A DNA stretch of 64,000 bases from UBA4656 sp002405525 (GTDB lineage Bacteria > Pseudomonadota > Gammaproteobacteria > Xanthomonadales > Ahniellaceae), in contig DAIMGT010000010.1 in the NCBI GenBank assembly GCA_036723735.1, forward strand, positions 1 through 64,000. The letters run 5' to 3'. The notes below the pieces were generated by a model that had not been told where the DNA came from, did no database searches, and saw only the letters and a list, made by a program, of their open reading frames with translations. This document shows positions 24,921-34,599 of this stretch, piece by piece. A program made the position numbers and the translations under genes. The number at the start of each line of letters is the position of its first letter. Position 1 is the stretch's first letter.

Positions 24921-26209
24921 GCGCGTGGCCCGCGATCCCGGTGGCGACCGTGGCCGGCGACTGCGACGCCGCCCCGGTGCTGCGCGAGCGGGGTCAGCGC
25001 GAGGTGTTCTGCGGGCTGACCAGCATCATCTGGATGCATCGCAAGATCCAGGACGCATTCTTCCTGATCGTGGGATCGCGCACCTGCGCGCACCTGATGC
25101 AGTCGGCGGCCGGCGTGATGATCTTCGCCGAGCCCCGGTTCGGCACCGCGATCATCGAGGAACGCGACCTGGCGGGCCTCGCCGACGCCAACGAGGAACT
25201 CGACCGTGTGGTCGATGCCCTGCTCGCCCGCCGGCCCGACATCAAGCTGCTGTTCCTGGTCGGGTCGTGCCCGTCCGAAGTGATCAAGCTCGATCTGTCG
25301 CGCGCCGCGCACCGTCTTTCGCAGCGGCACTTCCCCGCAGTGCGGGTGCTCAACTACTCCGGCAGCGGTATCGAGACCACGTTCACCCAAGGCGAGGACG
25401 CCTGCCTCGCCGCGCTGGTGCCGGCGCTGCCGCCGTCCGTGCCGCGCGCCGCCCCGTCGTTGCTGGTGGGCGGCGCGCTGGCCGACGTGGTCGAGGACCA
25501 GTTCCGTCGCCTGTTCGAATCGCTGGGCCTGGGACCGGTACATTTCTTCCCGCCGCGTCGCGCGGGCGCCTTGCCCCCGGTCGGGCCGGACACCCACGTG
25601 CTGCTCGCCCAGCCGTGGCTGGCGGAAACCGCGCGACTGCTCGAGGACCGCGGCGCGCGCCGGCTGCCGGCGCCGATGCCGCTGGGCGTCGAGGGCACCA
25701 TGGCATGGCTGCGCGCGGCCAGTGACGCTTTCGGCATACCGGAAGCGCGGCTGGAGGCCGCCACCGCCGCCGCGCGCGACCGCGCCACCCAGGCGCTGGC
25801 CCGCCATCGCGAGCGGCTCGTCGGCAGGTCGATCTTCTTCTTCCCTGACTCGCAGCTCGAGGTGCCGCTGGCGCGTTTCCTGGCTCGCGAGCTGGGCATG
25901 CGGCCGACCGAGATCGGCACGCCGTTCCTGCACCGTGCGCATCTCGCCGAGGAACTTGCCCTGCTGCCAGCCGGAGTGCGCCTCGCCGAGGGCCAGCACG
26001 TCGACCGGCAACTCGACCGCTGCCGTGCCGAGCGGCCCGATCTGGTGGTGTGTGGGCTGGGGCTTGCCAATCCGCTCGAGGCCGAAGGCCTGGCCACCAA
26101 GTGGTCGATCGAACTGGTGTTCACGCCCATCCAGGGCTTCGAGCAGGCGCCGGATCTCGCGGAACTGTTCGTGCGTCCGCTGGCGCGGCGCACCCGGTTG
26201 GTGGCCTGA
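24917..26209 (+). CDS. bchN: light-independent protochlorophyllide reductase subunit N
   Basis: This 430-aa NifD-like subunit of DPOR pairs with BchB. Cys ligands for the [4Fe-4S] cluster are seen in EVFCGLTSIIWMHRK, GSRTCAHLMQSAAG and FLVGSCPSEVIKLDL. LNYSGSGIETTFTQGEDACLAALVP is characteristic. ATG 24917 overlaps bchF by 4 bp (ATGA). Presence of DPOR allows chlorophyllide synthesis in the dark at low oxygen. Confidence 0.97.
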   Translation: MSAWPAIPVATVAGDCDAAPVLRERGQREVFCGLTSIIWMHRKIQDAFFLIVGSRTCAHLMQSAAGVMIFAEPRFGTAIIEERDLAGLADANEELDRVVDALLARRPDIKLLFLVGSCPSEVIKLDLSRAAHRLSQRHFPAVRVLNYSGSGIETTFTQGEDACLAALVPALPPSVPRAAPSLLVGGALADVVEDQFRRLFESLGLGPVHFFPPRRAGALPPVGPDTHVLLAQPWLAETARLLEDRGARRLPAPMPLGVEGTMAWLRAASDAFGIPEARLEAATAAARDRATQALARHRERLVGRSIFFFPDSQLEVPLARFLARELGMRPTEIGTPFLHRAHLAEELALLPAGVRLAEGQHVDRQLDRCRAERPDLVVCGLGLANPLEAEGLATKWSIELVFTPIQGFEQAPDLAELFVRPLARRTRLVA

Positions 26210-26210
26210 C

Positions 26211-27800
26211 ATGCAGCTCACGCTCTGGACCTACGAAGGCCCGCCCCACGTCGGTGCGATGCGCGTGGCGACCGGCATGCGTGCCGTGCACTACGTGCTG
26301 CACGCGCCGCAGGGCGATACCTACGCGGACCTGCTGTTCACCATGATCGAGCGCCGCGACCACCGGCCGCCGGTGACGTACACCACCTTTCAGGCCCGCG
26401 ACCTCGGCGGCGACACGGCCGAGCTGTTCAAGGACGCCGCGCGGGAGGCCTTCGAGCGCCATCGCCCCGAACTGCTGCTGGTCGGCGCGTCTTGTACCGC
26501 CGAACTCATCCAGGACGATCCGGGTGGGCTCGCGCGCGCGCTCGGCCTGCCGGTGCCCGTGGTGGCCCTCGAGTTGCCGTCTTACCAGCGCAAGGAGAAC
26601 TGGGGCGCAGCCGAGACGTTCTTCCAGCTTGTGCGCGCCTGCGCTGGACCTCACGCGCCGCCGCCGGGCACGCCGCGACCGGAACGGCCCGCCGCCCGCC
26701 GCCCGCGTTGCAATCTGCTCGGTCCGACCGCGCTGGGTTTCCGGCACCGCGACGACGTGCGCGAGATCACGGGCCTGCTGGCCCGGCTTGGCATCGACGT
26801 TCACGTCGCCGCGCCGATGGGCGCGACGCCATCCGCTCTGGCCACCCTCGGCGCGGCCGATTTCAACGTCGTCCTGTACCCCGAAATCGCCCACTCCGCC
26901 GCGTCCTGGCTGTCTCGCACCTTCGCGCAGCCGGCCACGCGCACGGTGCCGATCGGGGTGTCCGCGACCCGCGAATTCGTGCGTGAGGTCGCCGCGCTGG
27001 CCGGGATCGATCCCGATCCGGTGCTCGATGCCGAGGACGCGCGCTCGGTCTGGTATGCGCGCTCGGTCGATTCGACCTACCTGACCGACAAGCGGGTTTT
27101 CGTATTCGGAGACGCCACCCACGCGATCGCCGCCGCCCGCTTCGCCGCCGAGGAACTCGGCTTCAAGGTGGTGGGCATCGGCACCTACAGCCGCGAACTC
27201 GCCCGCGACGTGCGCGAGGCGGCTGCGCGGCACGGCGTCGAGGCGCTGATCACCGACGACTACCTCGCCGTGGAGGCGAAGGTCGCCGAGCTGCAGCCTG
27301 AGCTGGTCCTCGGCACGCAGATGGAACGCCACGTGGCCAAGCGGCTGGGGATTCCCTGCGCGGTGATCTCGGCGCCGGTGCACGTGCAGGATTACCCGGC
27401 GCGCTACGCCCCGCAAATGGGGTTCGAGGGCGCCAACGTGCTGTTCGACACCTTCGTCCATCCGCTGATGATGGGGCTCGAGGAGCACCTCATCGGGATG
27501 TTCCGCGAAGACTTCGAGTTCCACGGCGACGCCGCGCCGTCGCACCTCGGGCATGCGGCCGCGGTTCGCGCGGCGCCGGAACCGGCGGTGGTGCCGGCCC
27601 CGGCGGCGCCGGCGGCGAACGTAAATGCCGGCGGGCCGGTGCTGGTGTGGTCCGCGGACGCAGAGCAAGAACTGAAGAAGATCCCGTTTTTCGTGCGCGG
27701 CAAAGCCAGGCGCAACACCGAGCGCTACGCGCTCGAGCGCGGCGTGACCACGATCACCCTGGAGGCGCTCTACGATGCGAAAGCCCACTTCGGCCACTGA
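26211..27800 (+). CDS. bchB: light-independent protochlorophyllide reductase subunit B
   Basis: This 529-aa NifK-like subunit of DPOR starts MQLTLWTYEGPPHVGAMRVATGM, the standard BchB N-terminus, 1 bp after bchN. VGASCTAELIQDD provides the cluster Cys, and LPSYQRKENWGAAETFFQLVR follows. An Ala/Pro-rich linker (residues about 445-475) leads to the C-terminal domain LVWSADAEQELKKIPFFVRGKARRNTERYALERG, which contacts the substrate pocket. It overlaps bchH by 26 bp. Confidence 0.97.
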   Translation: MQLTLWTYEGPPHVGAMRVATGMRAVHYVLHAPQGDTYADLLFTMIERRDHRPPVTYTTFQARDLGGDTAELFKDAAREAFERHRPELLLVGASCTAELIQDDPGGLARALGLPVPVVALELPSYQRKENWGAAETFFQLVRACAGPHAPPPGTPRPERPAARRPRCNLLGPTALGFRHRDDVREITGLLARLGIDVHVAAPMGATPSALATLGAADFNVVLYPEIAHSAASWLSRTFAQPATRTVPIGVSATREFVREVAALAGIDPDPVLDAEDARSVWYARSVDSTYLTDKRVFVFGDATHAIAAARFAAEELGFKVVGIGTYSRELARDVREAAARHGVEALITDDYLAVEAKVAELQPELVLGTQMERHVAKRLGIPCAVISAPVHVQDYPARYAPQMGFEGANVLFDTFVHPLMMGLEEHLIGMFREDFEFHGDAAPSHLGHAAAVRAAPEPAVVPAPAAPAANVNAGGPVLVWSADAEQELKKIPFFVRGKARRNTERYALERGVTTITLEALYDAKAHFGH

Positions 27801-30800
27801 GCAGGCGCCCGCCGTGCGGGTGGTGATCGTGACCATGGACAACCACCTGGCGAGCGCGACCGCACGCGCCGCCGCGCGTCTGCGGCGCGAGCTTCCCGGG
27901 CTGCACCTGGTCATGCACACCGCCGCCGAGTGGGGCTGCGATGCCGCCGCCCTCGCGCGCTGCATCGAGGACATCGAGCGCGCCGACATCGTGGTCAACA
28001 CGATGCTGTTCATGCACGACCACATCCAGGCGGTGCTGCCGGCGCTCACCGCGCGCCGCCCGCATTGCGACGCGATGGTCGGCTGCATGTCCGCGGGCGA
28101 GGTGGCGCGGCTGACCCGGCTTGGCCGTTTCGACATGTCGGCCAAGGAAAGCGCCGCCGTCGCATTCCTGAAGAAACTGCGCCCCAAGCCGAAGGAAGGC
28201 GAGGCACAGTCGGCCTCCAGCGGGGCGCGGCAGATGCGCATGCTGCGCCGCCTGCCGAAGATCCTGCGCTTCATCCCCGGAACCGCGCAGGACGTGCGGG
28301 CGTACTTCCTGACCCTGCAGTACTGGCTCTGCGGGTCGGAGGACAACGTGGTCAACATGGTGCGGATGCTCATCGACCGCTATGCCGACGGTCCGCGCCG
28401 TGCGCTGCGCGGAACCCTGGCCTGCGAGCCGCCACGCGAGTATCCCGAGGTCGGCCTGTACCATCCGCGGCTGCCGGGCCGCATCGGCGAGGACGTGGCG
28501 CGGCTGCCGCGCGGCGGTACGCGCGGCACCATCGGCGTGCTGCTCATGCGCAGTTATCCGCTGGCCAACAACACCGGCCACTACGACGGCGTGCTGCGCG
28601 CACTCGAGGCGCGCGGACTCGACGTCGTCCCGGCTTTTTCCAGCGGGCTCGACGCGCGACCGGCAGTGGAGAAGTTCTTCGTCCGCGACGGCCGCCCGCT
28701 GGTCGACGCCGTAGTCTCGCTGACCGGCTTCTCGCTGGTCGGTGGTCCGGCCTATAACGACGCCCGCTCGGCCGAGCAGATGCTGGCCGAACTGGACGTG
28801 CCCTACATCGCCGCCCATCCGGTCGAGTTCCAGACCCTCGAGCAGTGGGCTGCCTCCGAGCGCGGCCTGATGCCGGTCGAATCGACGATCATGGTCGCGA
28901 TCCCGGAACTCGACGGTTCTACCGGCCCGCTGGTCTACGGCGGCCGCTCGGATGGCGCCGGCAAGCCCTGCCGCGGCTGCACGCGGGCCTGCGTATTCCC
29001 TCCGGCGGTCGCCGGTCGCGATATGCAGAGCTGCGGCGAACGCGCCGACATGCTGGCGGCGCGGGTCGACCGGCTGGTCGCGCTGCGTCGTGCCGAGCGC
29101 CGGCAGCGCAAGGTTGCCGTGGTGCTGTTCAACTTCCCGCCCAACGCTGGCAACACGGGCACCGCCGCCCACCTCGGGGTGTTCGAGTCGCTGCATCGCA
29201 CGCTGGTGGCGCTGGATCGCGAAGGCTACGCGGTCGAGGTGCCGTCGTCGCCCGACGCCCTGCGGCAGGCGATCACCGGTGGCAACGCGCAGCGCCTCGG
29301 CGCGGCGGCCAACGTGCACGCCAGCATCGCGGTCGACGACCACGTGCGCCGCGAGCCGTGGCTGGCCGAAATCGAGGCCGCCTGGGGCCCGGCGCCCGGC
29401 CGCCAGCAAACCGACGGCCGTGCGATCCACGTTCTCGGCGCGCGCTTCGGCAACGTGTTCGTCGGCGTGCAGCCGGGGTTCGGCTACGAAGGCGACCCGA
29501 TGCGCCTGCTGTTCGAGAAGGGCTTCGCGCCAACCCATGCGTTCAGCGCGTTCTACCGCTGGATCCGCGAGGACTTCGGCGCCCATGCGGTACTGCACTT
29601 CGGCACCCACGGCGCGCTCGAGTTCATGCCCGGCAAGCAGGTCGGAATGTCCGGTTCCTGCTGGCCGGAGCGACTGCTGGGCGACCTGCCGAACATCTAC
29701 CTGTACGCGGCGAACAATCCCTCGGAGGGCGCGATCGCCAAGCGGCGCGCACAGGCCACCCTGGTGAGCTACCTGACGCCCCCGGTGGCCGAGGCGGGCC
29801 TGTACCGCGGGCTGAACGACCTCAAGGTCTCGATCGACCGCTGGATGGCCCGCGATCCATCCGACGCCGGCGACGACCCCACGCTGGCGCAGTTGATCCA
29901 GGCGCAGGCCGCGGTGGTGGACCTGGCAGCGGCCGAGCCGCCCTGGGCCGATGCCGCCGGCCGCGAGATCACGCGCCTGAAGGCCGCCGTGGCCGAGGTC
30001 GAGCACGCCCTGATCCCACACGGCCTGCACGTGGTCGGCGCACCGCCCGGCGAGGCTGAGCGCGTCGACCTGCTCGCCGCCCACGCCGATGCAGCGCACG
30101 GACGCCGCCTGCCCCGCGAGGCGATCGCCGCGCTGGTCGCCGGCCAGCCGGCGCAGGCTGCGGCCTTCGCCGGCGGGATCGGCGGCGAGTCGGGCGCGGT
30201 CCCGCTGCTGGAGGAACTCGCCCGGGTCGACGCGCTGCTGCGCGAGGACCACGAACTGCCGGCCATCCTGCGCGCCCTCGATGGTCGCTACATCCGGCCC
30301 TCGCCGGGCGGCGACCTGATTCGAACGCCTGCGGTGCTGCCGACCGGCCGCAACATCCACGGCTTCGATCCGTTCCGCATCCCCAGCGCGTGGGCTCTCG
30401 CCGACGGCGCGCGCCAGGCGCAGCGCCTGCTCGACCGCTACCTCGCCGACGCCGCTGCGCTGCCGGAATCGGTCGCGCTGGTGCTCTGGGGGACCGATAA
30501 CCTCAAGAGCGAAGGTGCGCCGATCGGCCAGGCGCTGGCCCTGATGGGCGCGCGGCCGCGCTTCGATTCCTACGGCCGCCTGTGCGGGGCCGAACTGCTG
30601 CCGCTGGCGGAACTGGGCCGGCCGCGGATCGACGTGATGGTCAGCCTGTCCGGGATCTTCCGCGACCTGCTGCCGCTGCAGATCCGGCTGCTGGCCGAAG
30701 CCTCCTGGCTCGCGGCCAGCGCCGAGGAGCCGGAGTCGATGAACTACGTGCGCAAGCACGCCCTGCGCTATGCCGCCGAGCATTCGGTGCCGCTGGAAAC

Positions 30801-31542
30801 CGCCGCGCTGCGGGTCTACGGCAACGCCGACGGCGCCTATGGCGCGAACGTGAACCACTTGGTCGAGGACGGCCGCTGGAACGACGAGGACGAACTGGCC
30901 GAGACCTACACCCGGCGCAAGTGCTTCGCGTTCGACCGCAGCGGGCGTCCCAGCCGACAGTCCGGGCTGCTGGCGAGCACCCTCGCCGACGTCGACCTCG
31001 CCTACCAGAACCTCGAATCGGTGGAGGTGGGCGTGACCACGATCAGCAACTACTTCGACACCCTCGGCGGGATCAGTCGCGCGGCGCGCCGCGCGCGCGG
31101 CGGCGAGGCCCCGCCGGTGTACATCAGCGACCAGACCCGCGGCACCGGCGCCATCCGCTCGCTGGCCGAGCAGGTGGCGCTGGAGGCCCGTACCCGGGTG
31201 CTCAACCCGAAGTGGTACGAGGGAATGCTCAAGCACGGCTTCGAGGGTGTGCGCCAGATCGAGGAGCACGTCACCAACACCATGGGCTGGTCGGCCACCA
31301 CCGGCCAGGTCCAGCCCTGGGTCTACCAGCAGCTCGCGCAGACCTTCCTGCTCGACCCGCAGATGCGCGAGCGGCTCGTGGCGCTCAACCCGGCGGCCTC
31401 CGCGAAGGTCGCCAACCGCCTGCTGGAGGCGCAGGAGCGCCGTTACTGGCAGCCCGATGACGCGACGCTGGAGGCGCTTCGCAGCGCCACGCAGGACGTC
31501 GAAGACCGACTTGAAGGCATCCACGACATGGTGGCCGCATGA
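27775..31542 (+). CDS. bchH: magnesium chelatase subunit H
   Basis: This 1255-aa porphyrin-binding subunit of Mg-chelatase inserts Mg into protoporphyrin IX with BchI and BchD. Neither of those is in the window, so they must lie elsewhere. Length and sequence are typical, with FGTHGALEFMPGKQVGMSGSCWPERLLGDLPNIYLYAANNPSEG and the metal-site-like GKPCRGCTRACVFPP. The ATG overlaps bchB, and the end overlaps bchL by 4 bp (ATGA). An antisense ORF of nearly the same length is a GC-rich shadow. Confidence 0.97.
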   Translation: MRKPTSATEQAPAVRVVIVTMDNHLASATARAAARLRRELPGLHLVMHTAAEWGCDAAALARCIEDIERADIVVNTMLFMHDHIQAVLPALTARRPHCDAMVGCMSAGEVARLTRLGRFDMSAKESAAVAFLKKLRPKPKEGEAQSASSGARQMRMLRRLPKILRFIPGTAQDVRAYFLTLQYWLCGSEDNVVNMVRMLIDRYADGPRRALRGTLACEPPREYPEVGLYHPRLPGRIGEDVARLPRGGTRGTIGVLLMRSYPLANNTGHYDGVLRALEARGLDVVPAFSSGLDARPAVEKFFVRDGRPLVDAVVSLTGFSLVGGPAYNDARSAEQMLAELDVPYIAAHPVEFQTLEQWAASERGLMPVESTIMVAIPELDGSTGPLVYGGRSDGAGKPCRGCTRACVFPPAVAGRDMQSCGERADMLAARVDRLVALRRAERRQRKVAVVLFNFPPNAGNTGTAAHLGVFESLHRTLVALDREGYAVEVPSSPDALRQAITGGNAQRLGAAANVHASIAVDDHVRREPWLAEIEAAWGPAPGRQQTDGRAIHVLGARFGNVFVGVQPGFGYEGDPMRLLFEKGFAPTHAFSAFYRWIREDFGAHAVLHFGTHGALEFMPGKQVGMSGSCWPERLLGDLPNIYLYAANNPSEGAIAKRRAQATLVSYLTPPVAEAGLYRGLNDLKVSIDRWMARDPSDAGDDPTLAQLIQAQAAVVDLAAAEPPWADAAGREITRLKAAVAEVEHALIPHGLHVVGAPPGEAERVDLLAAHADAAHGRRLPREAIAALVAGQPAQAAAFAGGIGGESGAVPLLEELARVDALLREDHELPAILRALDGRYIRPSPGGDLIRTPAVLPTGRNIHGFDPFRIPSAWALADGARQAQRLLDRYLADAAALPESVALVLWGTDNLKSEGAPIGQALALMGARPRFDSYGRLCGAELLPLAELGRPRIDVMVSLSGIFRDLLPLQIRLLAEASWLAASAEEPESMNYVRKHALRYAAEHSVPLETAALRVYGNADGAYGANVNHLVEDGRWNDEDELAETYTRRKCFAFDRSGRPSRQSGLLASTLADVDLAYQNLESVEVGVTTISNYFDTLGGISRAARRARGGEAPPVYISDQTRGTGAIRSLAEQVALEARTRVLNPKWYEGMLKHGFEGVRQIEEHVTNTMGWSATTGQVQPWVYQQLAQTFLLDPQMRERLVALNPAASAKVANRLLEAQERRYWQPDDATLEALRSATQDVEDRLEGIHDMVAA

Positions 31543-32453
31543 ACGCGATCCCGAACAGCCAGCCCGTCCCCATCGTGCGCCGCTCGACGCGGCCGGACGG
31601 CGATGGCAGCGTCCAGGTTCCACTGGACCCCTCCCTGCACATCGATGGCGCGAAGGTGTTCGCGGTCTACGGCAAGGGAGGCATCGGCAAGAGCACGACG
31701 TCGTCCAACCTCTCGGTGGCGTTCTCCAAGCTCGGCAAGCGCGTGCTGCAGATCGGCTGCGATCCCAAGCACGACTCGACCTTCACCCTCACCAAGCGGC
31801 TGGTGCCGACCGTGATCGACATCCTCGAGTCGGTGGACTTCCACGGCGAGGAACTGCGTCCCGAGGACTTCGTCTACGAGGGCTACAACGGCGTCATGTG
31901 CGTCGAGGCCGGCGGTCCACCGGCCGGCACCGGCTGTGGCGGCTACGTGGTCGGGCAGACCGTGAAGCTGCTCAAGGAGCACCACCTGCTGGAGGACACC
32001 GACGTGGTGGTGTTCGACGTGCTCGGCGACGTGGTCTGCGGTGGCTTCGCCTCGCCCCTGCAGCACGCAAGCCGCGCCCTGGTCGTGGCCGCCAACGACT
32101 TCGACTCGATCTTCGCCATGAACCGGATCGTGGCCGCCATCCAGGCCAAAGCCAAGAACTACGGCGTGCGGCTCGGCGGGGTGATCGCCAACCGCAGCCG
32201 CGCCACCGACCAGATCGACAAATACAACGATCGGATCGGCATGCGCACGCTGGCGCGCTTCCCCGACCTCGACGTGATCCGGCGCAGCCGGCTCAAGAAG
32301 GCGACCCTGTTCGAGATGGAGCCCTCGGACGAACTCAAGGCGGTGCAGGACGAGTACCTGCGGCTGGCGCAGAACCTCTGGAACGGCACCGAGGCGCTGG
32401 AAGCCAAGCCGATGAAGGACCGGGACATCTTCGACCTGCTGGGCTTCGAGTGA
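31539..32453 (+). CDS. bchL: light-independent protochlorophyllide reductase iron protein
   Basis: This 304-aa NifH-like ATPase component of DPOR has its P-loop YGKGGIGKSTTSSN at residues 44-57. Cluster Cys lie in PPAGTGCGGYV and LGDVVCGGFASPLQHA. LQIGCDPKHDSTFTL is the switch/dimer region. ATG 31539 overlaps the bchH stop, and the TGA overlaps the bchM ATG (TGATG). Together with bchN and bchB it completes DPOR. Confidence 0.97.
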   Translation: MNAIPNSQPVPIVRRSTRPDGDGSVQVPLDPSLHIDGAKVFAVYGKGGIGKSTTSSNLSVAFSKLGKRVLQIGCDPKHDSTFTLTKRLVPTVIDILESVDFHGEELRPEDFVYEGYNGVMCVEAGGPPAGTGCGGYVVGQTVKLLKEHHLLEDTDVVVFDVLGDVVCGGFASPLQHASRALVVAANDFDSIFAMNRIVAAIQAKAKNYGVRLGGVIANRSRATDQIDKYNDRIGMRTLARFPDLDVIRRSRLKKATLFEMEPSDELKAVQDEYLRLAQNLWNGTEALEAKPMKDRDIFDLLGFE

Positions 32454-33151
32454 TGGGCGTCGAGACCTACACCACCCGTCGCGGCGAACTGCAGCAGTAC
32501 TTCGACCGCACCGCGGCCGAGGCCTGGGCGCGGCTGACCTCGACGGCGAAGGTCAGCCGGATCCGCGAGACCGTGCGCGCCGGCCGTGACCGGATGCGCG
32601 CGACCCTGTTGTCCTGGCTGCCCGAAGACCTCTCCGGACGCCGCGTGCTCGACGCCGGCTGCGGCACCGGCGCGCTGGCCGTGGAGGCCGCGCGGCGGGG
32701 CGCAGAGGTGCTTGCGGTCGACCTCTCGCCGACCCTGCTGCAGCACGCCGGCGAGCGCCTGCCGCCCACCGTCGCCGGGCGCGTACGCTTCCACGCCGGC
32801 GACATGCTCGATCCGGCGCTGGGCCGCTTCGACCACGTGGTGGCCATGGATTCGCTGATCCACTATGCCGCCGACGACATGCTCGATGCGCTGGCCGCCC
32901 TGGCCTCGCGCACCAGCGGCAGCATCGTGTTCACCTTCGCCCCGCGCACGCCCTTGCTGTCGGTCATGCACGCGGTGGGCAAGTGGTTTCCGCGCGCCGA
33001 CCGCGCGCCGGCGATCGAACCGGTGGCGGAGTCGCACCTGCTGCGCGGCGTCGATGGTCGCGCTGACCTCGCCGGAATGATGCCCGCCCGCAGCCAGCGG
33101 GTGCACAGCGGCTTCTACACCTCGCACGCCCTGGAGTTGCGCCGCCGATGA
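32453..33151 (+). CDS. bchM: magnesium protoporphyrin IX methyltransferase
   Basis: This 232-aa SAM-dependent methyltransferase forms the 13-propionate methyl ester of Mg-protoporphyrin IX. YFDRTAAEAWARLTSTAKVSRIRETVRAGR is the family N-terminus. The SAM motif VLDAGCGTGALAVEAARRGAEVLAVD lies near residues 64-90, and VVAMDSLIHYAADDM is BchM-like. The start overlaps the bchL stop, and the end overlaps lhaA (ATGA). Confidence 0.95.
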   Translation: MGVETYTTRRGELQQYFDRTAAEAWARLTSTAKVSRIRETVRAGRDRMRATLLSWLPEDLSGRRVLDAGCGTGALAVEAARRGAEVLAVDLSPTLLQHAGERLPPTVAGRVRFHAGDMLDPALGRFDHVVAMDSLIHYAADDMLDALAALASRTSGSIVFTFAPRTPLLSVMHAVGKWFPRADRAPAIEPVAESHLLRGVDGRADLAGMMPARSQRVHSGFYTSHALELRRR

Positions 33152-34599
33152 GCCGTCGGTCCAACATCGCGATGCGGTGGATGCGCCTGGGGCCGCACCT
33201 GCTGCCCTTCGCGGACGCCGCCAGCGCCGAATTGCCGTTGGCGCGGCTGTTCCGCCTCGCGCTGTTCCAGGTCTCGGTCGGGATGGTGCTGACCCTACTG
33301 GTGGGGACGCTCAACCGGGTGATGATCGTCGAGCTCGACGTGCCGGCGCTGCTGGTGGGCGCGATGATCGCCCTGCCGCTGGTCACCGCGCCGCTGCGCG
33401 CGCTGATCGGCTTCCGCTCGGATCACTACCGTTCCGCGCTGGGCTGGCGCCGGGTCCCGTTCATCTGGTTCGGCACCCTGATGCAGTTCGGCGGGCTGGC
33501 GATCATGCCGTTCGCCCTGATCGTGCTGTCCGGGGACACCCATGGACCTGCATGGTACGGCCACGTGTTCGCGGCACTGGGCTTCCTGCTGGTGGGCGCG
33601 GGGATGCACACCACGCAGACCGTCGGGTTGGCACTGGCCACCGACCTCGCGCCGGACGCCGCGCGGCCGAAGGTGGTGGCGCTGATGTGCACCCTGCTGC
33701 TGGCCGGTGCGGCCGCCAGTTCGCTGGCCTACGGGGCGCTGCTGGCCGACTTCTCGCAGATGCGCCTGATCCAGGTGATCCAGGGCACGGCAGTGCTCTG
33801 CATGGCGCTCAACATTGCCGCTTTATGGAGGCAGGAGCCCCGCGGCCCGGCTCGCCACGCCGGGCCGCCGCCGCGCTTTGCGGACGCCTGGCGCGGCCTG
33901 CGGGGCGAACCGGGCGCGATCCGCAGGCTGGTTGCGCTGGCGCTCGGCACGGTCGCCTTCGGCATGCAGGACATCCTGCTCGAACCCTACGGCGGCGAGG
34001 TCCTCGGTCTGTCGGTGTCCGGCACCACCCTGCTCACCGCGGTGTTCGCCATCTGCGGGATCGCCGGCTTCGTGGCCGCCGCGAGGGCGATGGATCGCCG
34101 TCGCGACGCCTGGCGCATCGCCTCGGCCGGGACCCTGTTCGGTCTGGCCGGAATGACCGCGGTCGTGTTCGCCGCGCCCCTGCACAGCGCCGGCCTGTTC
34201 GTCGGCGGTGCCGCGCTGGTCGGCTTCGGCGGCGGGCTGTTCGCCCACGCCACGCTGACCGCGGCGATGCGCTTCGCGCCAGCCGGGCAGGTGGGGCTCG
34301 CGCTCGGCATCTGGGGCGCGGTGCAGGCCACCGCGGCCGGGGGCGCGACCGCGCTCAGCGGCCTGCTGCGCGACGGCTTCGACGGGCTCGCCGCGGCAGG
34401 GCTGCTGGGCGAAACCCTCGCCACGCCGGCCACCGGCTACGGCGTGGTCTACAACCTCGAGATCGTGCTTCTGTTTGCCACCCTGGCCGCGCTTGGGCCC
34501 CTGGTGCGCCGTTCCGCACCGCTCGAGCCCGACCTTTCCGTCGGCCCGGTCCCGCCGGGCCGGTCCTTTAACCCGCTCAGCAGGGAGGTCGTCGCATGA
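33148..34599 (+). CDS. lhaA: LH1 assembly protein, BCD-family transporter
   Basis: This 483-aa, 12-span BCD/PucC-family protein, known as LhaA or orf477, is needed for LH1 assembly in Rhodobacter. Family motifs are GTLNRVMIVELDVPALLVGAMIALPL, ALIGFRSDHYRSALGWRRVPFIWFGTLMQFGG, HTTQTVGLALATDL and MQDILLEPYGGEVLGLSV. It lies in the usual place directly upstream of puhA and overlaps it by 4 bp. It is about 50% similar by eye to PucC at 40.4 kb. Confidence 0.94.
   Translation: MSRRSNIAMRWMRLGPHLLPFADAASAELPLARLFRLALFQVSVGMVLTLLVGTLNRVMIVELDVPALLVGAMIALPLVTAPLRALIGFRSDHYRSALGWRRVPFIWFGTLMQFGGLAIMPFALIVLSGDTHGPAWYGHVFAALGFLLVGAGMHTTQTVGLALATDLAPDAARPKVVALMCTLLLAGAAASSLAYGALLADFSQMRLIQVIQGTAVLCMALNIAALWRQEPRGPARHAGPPPRFADAWRGLRGEPGAIRRLVALALGTVAFGMQDILLEPYGGEVLGLSVSGTTLLTAVFAICGIAGFVAAARAMDRRRDAWRIASAGTLFGLAGMTAVVFAAPLHSAGLFVGGAALVGFGGGLFAHATLTAAMRFAPAGQVGLALGIWGAVQATAAGGATALSGLLRDGFDGLAAAGLLGETLATPATGYGVVYNLEIVLLFATLAALGPLVRRSAPLEPDLSVGPVPPGRSFNPLSREVVA

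Noticed and set aside
27754..31623. 1289-aa minus-strand ORF opposite bchH
   Set aside because: Antisense shadow of bchH with no family similarity, typical of very GC-rich coding DNA.
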